DNA of 64,000 bases from a bacterium HR29 (GTDB lineage: Bacteria > Chloroflexota > Dehalococcoidia > Tepidiformales > Tepidiformaceae). Position numbers and translations under genes: made by a program. Below, piece after piece: positions 9,526 to 18,650 of this stretch. How positions within the stretch are numbered: the first letter of the stretch is position 1; every line of letters begins with the position of its first letter. The stretch covers positions 1-64,000 of the forward strand of contig BEIF01000004.1 of assembly GCA_002898215.1 (NCBI GenBank), read 5' to 3'. The notes under the pieces were generated by a model. It searched no databases. It saw nothing but the letters and a program-made list of their open reading frames with translations, and was not told the DNA's origin.

Positions 9526-11118
9526 TCATTCGCGCGCGACGAGGGCGTACTCGAGGGCGTCGGCCAGTGCGAGCCAGGAAGCTTCGATGATGTCGGTCGA
9601 GGAGCCGACGGTCGTCCAGTACCGTGTGCCGTCGGTCGAGGCGATGAGCACCCGAACGCCGGCAGCGGTGGCCGCCTGGCTATCGAGGATGCGCACCTTG
9701 TAGTCGACGAGCTTCACGGATTCCAGCTCCGGGTAAAAGCCGAGGAGGGCGCTTCGGAGGGCGAGGTCGAGGGCGTTGACGGGCCCATTGCCCTCCGCGG
9801 CGGTGTGGCGAAGCTCACCCCCCACGCGTACCTTCACCATCGCCTCGGCCAACATCTCGCTGCTGACGTCGCCGTTGCGATGGGCCCGCCGCCGCTCGAC
9901 GATGACGAAGTCTTCGAGCTCGAAGGGAGGGCGGTACCCAGGAAGCGTGCGCCGCACGAGAAGTTCGAAGCTGGCCTCGGCACCTTCGTACTGGAACCCC
10001 TGGCTCTCCTTCTCTTTCACGACCTGCAGAAGGCGGCGGATCTCCTCGTCGGTGAAGGGGTAGCGCAGGCCCAGCTCCTCGAGCTTCATGAGCAGGTTCC
10101 GCTGCCCGGAGAGCTCGCTCACCAACACGCGGGCATGGTTGCCGACGAGGGCCGGGTCGATGTGCTGGTAGGCGCGTTCGTCCTTCATGATGCCGGCCAC
10201 GTGATAGCCGGCCTTGTGGGCGAAGGCGCTCGCTCCAACGTACGGCGCCTGGGGGTTCGGCGCCATGTTCGCCAGTTCGGCCACGTAGTGTGCTGTCTCG
10301 GTGAGGCGACGGAGCTGCTCGTCGGTGACGCAGTCGATGCCCATCTTCAGCTTCAAGTTGGCGATGATGGTGAGGATGTCCGCGTTGCCACACCGCTCCC
10401 CGTAGCCGTTCACGCACCCCTGAACCTGGTAGACGCCCGCTTCGATGGCGGCCAGGCTGTTGGCGACGGCGAGCCCGGCATCGTTGTGGCAGTGGATGCC
10501 GAGACGGGCGCCGGGGAGGGCGCGCTTCACCGCCTCGATGGCGCGCACCAGTCGCGGCGTCGTCATCCCACCGTTCGTGTCGCAGAGCACGAGCACATCG
10601 GCACCCGCCCGGGCCGCACTCCGCAGCGCCAGGACGGAGTATTCAGGGTCATCGTAGAAGCCGTCGAAGAAGTGCTCGGCGTCGAAAAAGACCTCCTTCC
10701 CCATCGCCTTGAAGTAGGCGACGGAGTCGGCGATCATCGCGAGGTTCTCTTCGGGGGTGGTTTCGAGGACGCGCTCGACCTGGAAGCGACTCGCCTTCCC
10801 GACCAGGGTTACGCCCGGGGTCCTGGCGTGGACAAGGCTCTGGATGTTCGGGTCCTCTTCGCAGGTGAGACCGGGCTTCCGCGTGCCGCCGAAGGCAGCG
10901 ATCTTCGCGTGGCGGAATGTCACGCCCTCGATACGGCGGAAGAACTCCGCGTCCTTCGGGTTGGAACCGGGGAACCCGCCCTCGATCCAGTGCACGCCGA
11001 GCTCGTCGAGCTTCTTCGCCACCCGGACCTTGTCCTCGACGGAAAGCGAGATGCCTTCCATCTGAGAGCCGTCACGGAGGGTGGTGTCGTAGAGCTGAAC
11101 GCGATCATCCGTCGGCAT
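9526..11118 (-). CDS. cimA: (R)-citramalate synthase
   Basis: This enzyme condenses pyruvate and acetyl-CoA to citramalate, the first step of the threonine-independent isoleucine route. The 530-residue length suits the citramalate synthase branch. The catalytic TIM barrel starts with VQLYDTTLRDGSQMEG (about 6-21), and the metal and substrate site HCHNDAGLAVANS appears at about 210. The C-terminal third forms the regulatory domain where the end product binds. The ATG at 11118 has AAAGGA about eight bases upstream; a longer start reads into the leader and is rejected. A possible attenuator lies at 11218-11283. Confidence 0.88.
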   Translation of the reverse strand: MPTDDRVQLYDTTLRDGSQMEGISLSVEDKVRVAKKLDELGVHWIEGGFPGSNPKDAEFFRRIEGVTFRHAKIAAFGGTRKPGLTCEEDPNIQSLVHARTPGVTLVGKASRFQVERVLETTPEENLAMIADSVAYFKAMGKEVFFDAEHFFDGFYDDPEYSVLALRSAARAGADVLVLCDTNGGMTTPRLVRAIEAVKRALPGARLGIHCHNDAGLAVANSLAAIEAGVYQVQGCVNGYGERCGNADILTIIANLKLKMGIDCVTDEQLRRLTETAHYVAELANMAPNPQAPYVGASAFAHKAGYHVAGIMKDERAYQHIDPALVGNHARVLVSELSGQRNLLMKLEELGLRYPFTDEEIRRLLQVVKEKESQGFQYEGAEASFELLVRRTLPGYRPPFELEDFVIVERRRAHRNGDVSSEMLAEAMVKVRVGGELRHTAAEGNGPVNALDLALRSALLGFYPELESVKLVDYKVRILDSQAATAAGVRVLIASTDGTRYWTTVGSSTDIIEASWLALADALEYALVARE

Positions 11119-11217
11119 CGCGCGATCCTTTCGGTACGGGAGTGGGGAGGGGAGAGGAAAACGACCTGCTCGCCCGGGTGGAGGAACGCGGGCGGCCCTA
11201 GACGCGGCCAATCGCAG

Positions 11218-11283
11218 CCCCGCGGGATTGCCGCGGGGGGATTCTCACCTCACCGGAGGGATGCGAATAGGCCACGCGACCAT
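11218..11283 (-). promoter_or_regulatory. Possible leader peptide and attenuator hairpin upstream of cimA
   Basis: On the complement a 12-codon frame starts with ATG at 11283 and stops at 11245-11247. It encodes MVAWPIRIPPVR, with two valines and two isoleucines. Six bases after the stop, CCCCGCGG (11231-11238) pairs with CCGCGGGG (11218-11225) across five bases. The hairpin has no T-run. The arrangement resembles branched-chain amino acid attenuators and fits a gene of isoleucine synthesis. There is no good ribosome site for the small frame, so it may be coincidence. Confidence 0.35.
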
Positions 11284-11318
11284 GGTAGCATGCGCCGGTC
11301 CAAGTGCCAGACGACCCG

Positions 11319-12149
11319 TTACCGAGCCTCGGCCTGCGCAGGGAGGAAGGCCCATGCTCCGTATCCGACCACGCGCGCCCGGTCGCCGGCCGTGTCGCCC
11401 GAATTCCGGAGGTCGATGCGGAGCGCGCGCAGGCCGCGCCGGCGGGCCCAGCAGAGCAAGCCGGCCAGAGGGACTCGGCCGCAGGCCGCTCCGGGGGCGA
11501 GCCGCTCGAAGGCGAGCGATTCAACAACCCGGGCCGTCGCCTCATCGGCCCTCTTGGCAGCCGCCCAGTCGAGGTAGTGGCTGAGGTCGGTGCTGACGAG
11601 GAGGAGCGTCCCCTCGAGCTGAACGGCGCGCTCCATCGCCCCGGCCACCGCTTCCGGGGAGGCGTCACCGCACAGGACCGGGAGGATGGGAACCGTCCCG
11701 AAGAGGACCTGGAGAAACGGTAGCTGGACTTCGAGGGAATGCTCCGGTGCGTGCGGAGCGTCGCTGACGAGGACGCCGGCGAGGGGCGCGAGCATCGCCG
11801 CCGCCTCCGTGTCGACCGGGAGGGGCCCGAGCGGCGTCGCGAACACCTCCGCCTCGGGCAGGGCCATACCCTTGAACGGGACGAAGTGCGCCGGTCCGAA
11901 GAGGGCGATACGGCGAACCTCGGGGGCGAACGGCGCGAGAGCGGCGTAGGCGCGCCCCGCCACCGGGCCCGAGTAGGCGTAGCCGGCGTGGGGCACGACA
12001 GCCGCGGCCGGCGCCTCGGGGAGGCTCACACTTCCGGCGGACAGGAGCCGCTGCACCTCGCGCCGAAGCACCTCCGGGTCGGCCGGGTAGAAGGAGCCCG
12101 CCACGGCCGGAGGACGAACCTTGCGAGCATGATCTCCGATCGCCGTCAT
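11319..12149 (-). CDS. amrB: AmmeMemoRadiSam system protein B (MEMO family)
   Basis: The 276-residue protein belongs to the MEMO family, a fold related to non-haem iron dioxygenases. Motifs include VRPPAVAGSFYPADPE (about 10-25), VPHAGYAYSGPVAGRAYA (about 50-67), FGPAHFVP and STDLSHYL. The biochemical role of the AmmeMemoRadiSam set is not settled. It is divergent from the radical SAM partner at 12191 with 41 bases between, supporting a joint role. The AMMECR1 (A) component is not in the window. Confidence 0.88.
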   Translation of the reverse strand: MTAIGDHARKVRPPAVAGSFYPADPEVLRREVQRLLSAGSVSLPEAPAAAVVPHAGYAYSGPVAGRAYAALAPFAPEVRRIALFGPAHFVPFKGMALPEAEVFATPLGPLPVDTEAAAMLAPLAGVLVSDAPHAPEHSLEVQLPFLQVLFGTVPILPVLCGDASPEAVAGAMERAVQLEGTLLLVSTDLSHYLDWAAAKRADEATARVVESLAFERLAPGAACGRVPLAGLLCWARRRGLRALRIDLRNSGDTAGDRARVVGYGAWAFLPAQAEAR

Positions 12150-12190
12150 CCTCGTCGGGTTGCGAGCCGTCTCGCGAGATCGTACTCGCT

Positions 12191-13315
<1,125 letters not shown>

Positions 13316-13348
13316 GGCCGCGCAAAGCGCGCAAGACGCTGCTTCGGG

Positions 13349-13354
13349 TATGCT
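13349..13354 (+). promoter_or_regulatory. -10 box of the GntR gene, leaderless type
   Basis: TATGCT lies nine bases before the ATG at 13364, and no clear ribosome site intervenes. Confidence 0.55.
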
Positions 13355-13363
13355 GGAAGCGGC

Positions 13364-13690
13364 ATGGTGATCGAACGGCAGCGGGGGCGAACGAAGGCCG
13401 ACATCGTCTACGAGGCCCTGCAGGCGGCAATCCTCTCCGGCCAGCTCGAGCCGGGGGAGCACCTGCGGCAGGAGGAGATCGCGGCCCGCTGGGGTGTGTC
13501 GCAGACGCCGGTGCGCGAGGCGTTCCGCCGGCTCGAAGCCGAAGGGCTCATCGAGCATGAACCGAACCGCGGCGTCGTCGTCCGGGGGCTGCCGTGGAGA
13601 CCGCCGCCGCCTCCGCTCGAGTCGCTCGCCCGGCGCTGGGCCGACCTCGTCAGCGACCCGGATGCGGTCCCCGGTACCGACTTCCCCTAG
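13364..13690 (+). CDS. GntR-type regulator consisting of the DNA-binding domain only
   Basis: The 108-residue protein contains a GntR winged helix (about 10-75), with VYEALQAAILSGQLEPGEHL and the recognition helix in WGVSQTPVREAFRRLEAEGL. The wing HEPNRGVVVRG follows. Family members normally have an extra effector domain of about 150 residues (FCD or UTRA); here only about 30 Pro-rich residues remain. It may be a natural stub or a truncated gene. It is followed five bases later by the DUF983 gene. Its targets are unknown. Confidence 0.8.
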   Translation: MVIERQRGRTKADIVYEALQAAILSGQLEPGEHLRQEEIAARWGVSQTPVREAFRRLEAEGLIEHEPNRGVVVRGLPWRPPPPPLESLARRWADLVSDPDAVPGTDFP

Positions 13691-13694
13691 GTCG

Positions 13695-14087
13695 ATGGCA
13701 GCGCCGAGGCCGAGCGCGCGCCGTCTGCTGCGTCACCTCCGGCTCGCGGTTCGGAACCGCTGCCCGCGCTGTGCGCGGGGCGCCGTCGCCCGGCTGCCGT
13801 GGCACACTCGGGAGCGGTGCGAGGTTTGCGGGTACCTCTTCGAGCGCGAGCCGGGCTACTACACAGGCGCGATGTACCTGAGTTACACCTTCGGGGCCGT
13901 GGTCACCCTACCGGTGTGGGTCCCCATGCTCCTCGCGGGCTTCGAGGTCCCCTGGATCGTCGCGGCGGTCAGCGCCGAGCTCATCCTCGCTGCACCGCTC
14001 CTCTTTCTGGCATCGCGGGTGGTGTGGATGCACATCGATTGCGCATTCGACCCGCCATCCGATGCTGCGGGACCACCTACCCCTTGA
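13695..14087 (+). CDS. DUF983 family membrane protein
   Basis: The 130-residue protein shows the DUF983 pattern. An N-terminal CPRC zinc knuckle (about 20) is paired with CEVCGYLFEREPGYYTGAMY (about 40-60), then two hydrophobic helices (about 63-85 and 88-112). No function is established; members are common near respiratory genes. The ATG at 13695 follows the GntR stub closely. The 3' end overlaps the convergent VWA gene by 11 bases. Confidence 0.82.
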   Translation: MAAPRPSARRLLRHLRLAVRNRCPRCARGAVARLPWHTRERCEVCGYLFEREPGYYTGAMYLSYTFGAVVTLPVWVPMLLAGFEVPWIVAAVSAELILAAPLLFLASRVVWMHIDCAFDPPSDAAGPPTP

Positions 14088-16236
14088 TCTGCTTCCGCTT
14101 CTGGGCGACGTAGTCGACGAGGATGTACTCGCCGAGCTTGTCGGGGGTTGTGTAGAAGACTCGCCCCTTGTTGATCTTGGCGACCTGGTTGACGAATTCC
14201 TTCAGGTAGTAGTTCCGGTCGAGCATGAAGGTGTTGATGGTAATGCCCTTCTGGGTGCAGCGCTTCACTTCCTTCAGCGTCTCCCGAATGGTGATCGGGC
14301 TGGGCGGATAGGCGAAGTAGCTGCGCCCGCGCTCGAGGTGAGCTGTCGGTTCACCATCGGAGATCATGATGATCTGCCGCGTGCCCACCGTGTGCTTCGC
14401 CAACAGCTTCTGGGCGATGATGAGGGCATGGTGCATGTTGGTGCCCAAGACCGACTCGTCCCACCGCACATAGGGAAGCTCTTCGGGCTTCAGTTCGCGG
14501 GCGTAGGCGCTGAAGCCGATGATGTACAGGCTGTCGCGCTGGAACTGCGATGAGATGAGGTTGTTGAGCGCCAGCGCCACCTTCTTCGCAGCCTGGAAAC
14601 TGCCACGAAGCGCCATCGACCAGCTCAGGTCGAGCATGATCACCGTCGCGGTCTGGGTGAGGTATTCGGTCCGCGACACTTCGAAGTCCTCGGGGCGCAG
14701 GCGCACCGGCGTCCCAGGCCCCTCGCGGTACATGGAGTTCATGATCGTCTTCTGGATGTCGAGGAAGAACGGGTCGCCGAACTCGTACGGCTTCGTGGAG
14801 TCGGTACGCTCACCCCCACGGCCCGACTCCTGGACCTGGTGCTTGCCAAAGCTTTCCTTCTTCAGTCTGGCGTAGATCTCGGCCAGGGCGCGCTGGCCGA
14901 TCTTCCGCGTTCCGCGGGGCGTCAGCTCCCAGCCCTGGCCACGGCGGCGGATGTATCCGGCCTCTTCCAGGATCTCGAGGAAGCGGCGGAGCTGCTCGAG
15001 CGTCTCGCGGGCTTCCGGCCCCAGAATCTCCTCGAGCTTGTCGGCGTCGATGTCGTCGATGTCACCGCCGTACTGGGTGCGCTCGATCTGGCGCTCCAGC
15101 TCGTCGATGGTCTGCATGTGCTCCATGAGGCGCATCGCCGCCTGGAGGTCGAGCTCCTCGTCGCCGCGGAAGGGGTACTGGTTGCGCAGGTCGCGCATGG
15201 GGTAGAGGAACTCGAGGTTCTGCGCGAGCTCGGCCAGCTCCTGCTGCAGCTCCGGGTCACCGATCTTGTCCGCGAGCAGGTCCTGGAGCTGCTGGCGAAG
15301 GTCGGGGGGCAGGCTGTCGAGGAGGCTCTGCATCTGCCCGATGGAGTGCTGCATCTGGGCGACGAGCTCCTCGAGCGACCGAGGAGGGTTGTCGCCGAAC
15401 AGGTCGCCGTACTGCTGCATGAACTGCTCGAAGTCGGGCTGCTTCCCTTCCAGCCGGTCGCGGAGCATCTGGTTCAGGTCCTTCACCATCTGCTTCAATC
15501 GCGCCAGCTCTTCGGGAGTCATGTTGGCGATCTGCTGGTAGATGTCTTTGAAGAAGGTCTCCAGCATCGCCTTGCGGAGCGATTCGAGCAGTTCGTTGAA
15601 GCGCGCCTGGGCCTCGGGATCCATGAACTCGTACTTCTGCAGCTCGCGCACCTGACCGGCGACATCGGGCGGCAGATTGTCGAGAAATTCCCGCTTCCGC
15701 TGGGCAATGGAGCGAAGCATCTCGGCAAATTCGGGCGGGGGTTGCTGCCCCTCACCGCCCGGCTGGCCGGCTCGCTCGGAGCCCCGCTGCTCCCCGCCCT
15801 CTGCGCCCTGGGAGGCCTGCTGGCGGCTTCCCTGTTCCGAACCAGGCTCTCCCCCGCTCGGTTCGCCCACGCGCGAGCTGCCGGAAGCATCGGCCGGGGG
15901 CTGTCCCAGGACCTCCTGCAGTCGGCGGTCGATGGTCGACCGCTCCATCTGGATGATCTCGTCGAGCTTTCGGCGGATGTCGTCGAAGATGGAGGTCAAG
16001 TCGAACCGGTCCAGCTGCTGCCGACGCTGCTGGCGAAGACGCTGCAGGAGGTCGCGCAGGCCCTGCGTGCGGTCGCCCATGGGGGTGCGCACGCCCCGCT
16101 GCATGAGGTTACGGAGGGCGTGCTGGAGGTCCCCGAAGTTCATGAGGTCGTCGGTGATGTTGTCGAGGATGTCATCGGCGCCCAGCTCGGGAACGTCCTG
16201 GGTGCCGTCCCACATGGAGTAGCGGTAGAGCGTCAT
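14077..16236 (-). CDS. VWA domain protein with long charged coiled-coil N-terminus
   Basis: The 719-residue protein starts MTLYRYSMWDGTQDVPELG. About 400 residues rich in Gln, Glu, Leu and Arg follow, predicted as helical and coiled coil, with a Gly/Glu/Gln low-complexity patch near 115-165. The C-terminal domain (about 535-719) is a von Willebrand factor A fold with the metal site DLSWSM and further positions in LGTNMHHAL and ISDGEP. Such proteins often work with MoxR-type AAA ATPases, but none is adjacent. There is no signal peptide. AGGGG precedes the ATG. Confidence 0.85.
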   Translation of the reverse strand: MTLYRYSMWDGTQDVPELGADDILDNITDDLMNFGDLQHALRNLMQRGVRTPMGDRTQGLRDLLQRLRQQRRQQLDRFDLTSIFDDIRRKLDEIIQMERSTIDRRLQEVLGQPPADASGSSRVGEPSGGEPGSEQGSRQQASQGAEGGEQRGSERAGQPGGEGQQPPPEFAEMLRSIAQRKREFLDNLPPDVAGQVRELQKYEFMDPEAQARFNELLESLRKAMLETFFKDIYQQIANMTPEELARLKQMVKDLNQMLRDRLEGKQPDFEQFMQQYGDLFGDNPPRSLEELVAQMQHSIGQMQSLLDSLPPDLRQQLQDLLADKIGDPELQQELAELAQNLEFLYPMRDLRNQYPFRGDEELDLQAAMRLMEHMQTIDELERQIERTQYGGDIDDIDADKLEEILGPEARETLEQLRRFLEILEEAGYIRRRGQGWELTPRGTRKIGQRALAEIYARLKKESFGKHQVQESGRGGERTDSTKPYEFGDPFFLDIQKTIMNSMYREGPGTPVRLRPEDFEVSRTEYLTQTATVIMLDLSWSMALRGSFQAAKKVALALNNLISSQFQRDSLYIIGFSAYARELKPEELPYVRWDESVLGTNMHHALIIAQKLLAKHTVGTRQIIMISDGEPTAHLERGRSYFAYPPSPITIRETLKEVKRCTQKGITINTFMLDRNYYLKEFVNQVAKINKGRVFYTTPDKLGEYILVDYVAQKRKQIKG

Positions 16237-16400
16237 CCCCTGCCCTCCCGGCGCGCAATCGCCACCTTCACGGCTACCGTAGCGGAATTCGAGGAGGTTG
16301 TCAGTCGGCCGGTTCCCGACGCGGGACGTGAGGGTGAAGGCTGGGGAACGCCCTCCCTCCTCCGGTGTGCAGCCCGGCCAGGGCGCCGAAGATCACGGCG

Positions 16401-17279
16401 ATGGGGATGGACGTTTCCGCGCTGTTGGAACGCCTCGACGAACTGCCGCCCCTCCCGGCGGTCGCGGCCAAGGTCCTCGCCCTGGCGGAAGACCAGCGGA
16501 CGAGCGCCATCGACCTTGCCCACGTGCTGAGCACGGACCAAGCGCTGACGGCGAAGCTCATCCGCATCAGCAACTCGGCCTTCTACGGGTTCGCCCGGCG
16601 GGTCAGCACCGTGCGCGAGGCAGTCGTCGTCCTCGGCTTCCGTCAGGTGCGTCAGGTGGCCTTGGGCATGAGCATGATGAGCGCCTTCCGCCTTCCGACG
16701 CGGCTCGCGTCGGTGTTCGACCTGGACCTCTTCTGGGGTCACAGCGTGGCTGTTGCGGTCGCCGCGGAAGCGATCGCAAAACGCACGCGCGCCGCCCGGC
16801 CCGAAGATGCGTTCACCGCGGGAATCCTTCACGACATCGGCCGGCTAGGCTTCTGCGTCCTCGAGCCCGAGGGCATGCGCGAGGCGGTGGAGCTGGCGCG
16901 CGATGCGCACATCCCTCTCTGGGTCGCCGAAGCGGAGGTTCTGGGGATCGACCACCGGGATTTCGGCGCGGCAATCGGGCGGAAGTGGAAGTTCCCCGGC
17001 TTCCTGCTGGAGGCCCTCGCGCGCCACCACGACGAAGCGCTCACCCCCGAGCGAGATGGGCTCGCAGGAGCAGTGGCCCAGGCCAACCGGCTCGTCCTCC
17101 ACTACGGCCTCTTCTGCGGCTACGAGACCGATGGGGCTGCTCCGCCGCCGCTTCCCGCCGACCTGGAGCGGTACGAAGCGATGGCAGGCGGGATCGAGCG
17201 GGTGCTGGAACGAGCCTTCGCCTTCATCGAGAGCGCTTCGGGAACCCCGAATCGCTGGTATCAGCCGCTCTCGGCCTAG
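16401..17279 (+). CDS. HDOD domain signalling protein
   Basis: The 292-residue protein is an HDOD domain, a degenerate HD fold used in regulation. Conserved stretches are LPPLPAVAAKVLALAED, LSTDQALTAKLIRISNSAFYG (about 45-65), the VREAVVVLGFRQVRQ helix and GILHDIGRLG (about 145). The C-terminus adds ARHHDEA and helices. No kinase, receiver or GGDEF part is attached. The start is uncertain: ATG at 16401 or 16407, neither with a strong ribosome site. The stop codon TAG shares a CTAG palindrome with the convergent MFS gene. Confidence 0.85.
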   Translation: MGMDVSALLERLDELPPLPAVAAKVLALAEDQRTSAIDLAHVLSTDQALTAKLIRISNSAFYGFARRVSTVREAVVVLGFRQVRQVALGMSMMSAFRLPTRLASVFDLDLFWGHSVAVAVAAEAIAKRTRAARPEDAFTAGILHDIGRLGFCVLEPEGMREAVELARDAHIPLWVAEAEVLGIDHRDFGAAIGRKWKFPGFLLEALARHHDEALTPERDGLAGAVAQANRLVLHYGLFCGYETDGAAPPPLPADLERYEAMAGGIERVLERAFAFIESASGTPNRWYQPLSA

Positions 17280-18583
17280 GCCGACTCGGCGGCGCGACCG
17301 GAGCGGGTGCGTGGCGAACTCTCCGCCCTGACGGCCTCCGGTGAGGGCGAGCGCCAAACCGCGAGCGCGCCAAGCGTGGCCGACAGCGCAGCGGCAAGGA
17401 TGGCCGGACGATAGGAATCGGCGGCGTCGTAGATGACGCCTCCCAACCAAGGGCCAGCGAGCGCGCCCACGCCGGCAGCCGTGTAGAACACGCCGATGAC
17501 GCTGCTCACCGCACGCGTTCCGAAGTAGTCGGCCATGAGCGTGGGGCTGAGGGCCACGAACGCGCCGTAGGCGGAGCCGAAGAGCGCACCCCAAAGAACG
17601 AGCGCCGGCACCGAGGATAAGGGAACCGCAAACCAGACGTAGGTCAGCACGGCCATCCCAACGATGCTCGCTCCGTAGGCGGTTCGCCGGCCGAGCCGGT
17701 CGCCGAACGGGGAGAGGAGGAGACGGCCGACCATCGAACCGATGCCGATACCCGTAAGTCCCAGCGAGGCCTGGGCGAGCGAGAGCCCCTCGTCCTGGCC
17801 GTAGGGGACGATGTGCCCGAGGGCGAGGAACACCGGCGCCGTTGCCAGCACGCCTGCGGCGTACAGCCAGGCGAACGCCTTCGTCCGCACCGCCTCGCCG
17901 ACGCCGAGCCCGGGGAGGCCCGGCTCGGGCCCTGCCTCGCCGGAGGGCGGGCGAGACAGGGCATCCCCGCCGTCGGGGCGGAGGCCGAGTTCGGCCGGTG
18001 AGCGTTCCAGCGCCCAAGCGGCAACGCCTCCCAGCACCCCAGCCGCGATGCCGGTCAGCACCATCGCCGTGCGCCACCCGTAGGCATCGATGAGGGCGCT
18101 CGATATCGGCGGTACGACGATCGTTCCGAGACCGATGCCGGACACGGCGATCCCCGAGGCGAAGGCGCGCCGCCGCACGAACCATCGCTGCACGGCCGCA
18201 ATGGAGGGGACGTAGCAGGCCGCGACCCCGCTCCCCACGAAGAGGCTGTAGGAGAGGTAGACCTGCCACACCGCCTGGGCGCGGCTCGCGACGAGCAAGC
18301 CCGCGAAGAATGCAGCCGCTCCGGCCATGCACACTGCCCGCGGGCCGTACCGGTCGGCGAGCGGGCCGGTCGCCGCCCCCAGGCCGAAGTAGAGGAAGCC
18401 CGTGAGTGCGAACACCAGGGAGACCGCCCCTCGGTTCGCCGCGAACTCGTCGCGCAGCGGCTCGAAGAACGTACCGAACGAGTAGGCAACACCGAAGGAC
18501 ACGAACATGCAGAGAAACGCCGCAGCGACGACGACCCAGCCGTAGAAGACGCGCCGCGCCAGCGGGTGGAAGGGGCCCGGCAT
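17276..18583 (-). CDS. MFS transporter, oxalate/formate or monocarboxylate antiporter-like
   Basis: The 435-residue protein has about twelve hydrophobic segments. It begins HPLARRVFYGWVVVAAAFLCMF, the typical start of OFA/monocarboxylate-type MFS carriers. The loop motif GPLADRYGPR appears at about 70 and its second-half counterpart LLSPFGDRLGRR at about 285. The likely role is secondary transport of a small organic anion, but the substrate cannot be read. The ATG at 18583 follows AGGGGG and a TACAGT -10 at 18593-18598; a longer start adds non-membrane sequence. Confidence 0.85.
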   Translation of the reverse strand: MPGPFHPLARRVFYGWVVVAAAFLCMFVSFGVAYSFGTFFEPLRDEFAANRGAVSLVFALTGFLYFGLGAATGPLADRYGPRAVCMAGAAAFFAGLLVASRAQAVWQVYLSYSLFVGSGVAACYVPSIAAVQRWFVRRRAFASGIAVSGIGLGTIVVPPISSALIDAYGWRTAMVLTGIAAGVLGGVAAWALERSPAELGLRPDGGDALSRPPSGEAGPEPGLPGLGVGEAVRTKAFAWLYAAGVLATAPVFLALGHIVPYGQDEGLSLAQASLGLTGIGIGSMVGRLLLSPFGDRLGRRTAYGASIVGMAVLTYVWFAVPLSSVPALVLWGALFGSAYGAFVALSPTLMADYFGTRAVSSVIGVFYTAAGVGALAGPWLGGVIYDAADSYRPAILAAALSATLGALAVWRSPSPEAVRAESSPRTRSGRAAESA

Positions 18584-18650
18584 AGCCCCCTGACTGTAGC
18601 AGACCGCAACTCCCGTTGACGCCCGTATCGCCCGACCGAAGGATGACGCC

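Noticed and set aside
11161-11215. T-box-like string GGGTGGAGGAACGCGGG upstream of cimA
   Set aside because: It is on the plus strand, opposite to cimA, and does not match the T-box core or its specifier and antiterminator layout.
14839-16530. Long plus-strand open frame rich in Leu, Val and Glu opposite the VWA gene
   Set aside because: Its composition mirrors the Gln/Glu-rich coiled coil of the VWA protein on the other strand, and no domain is visible.
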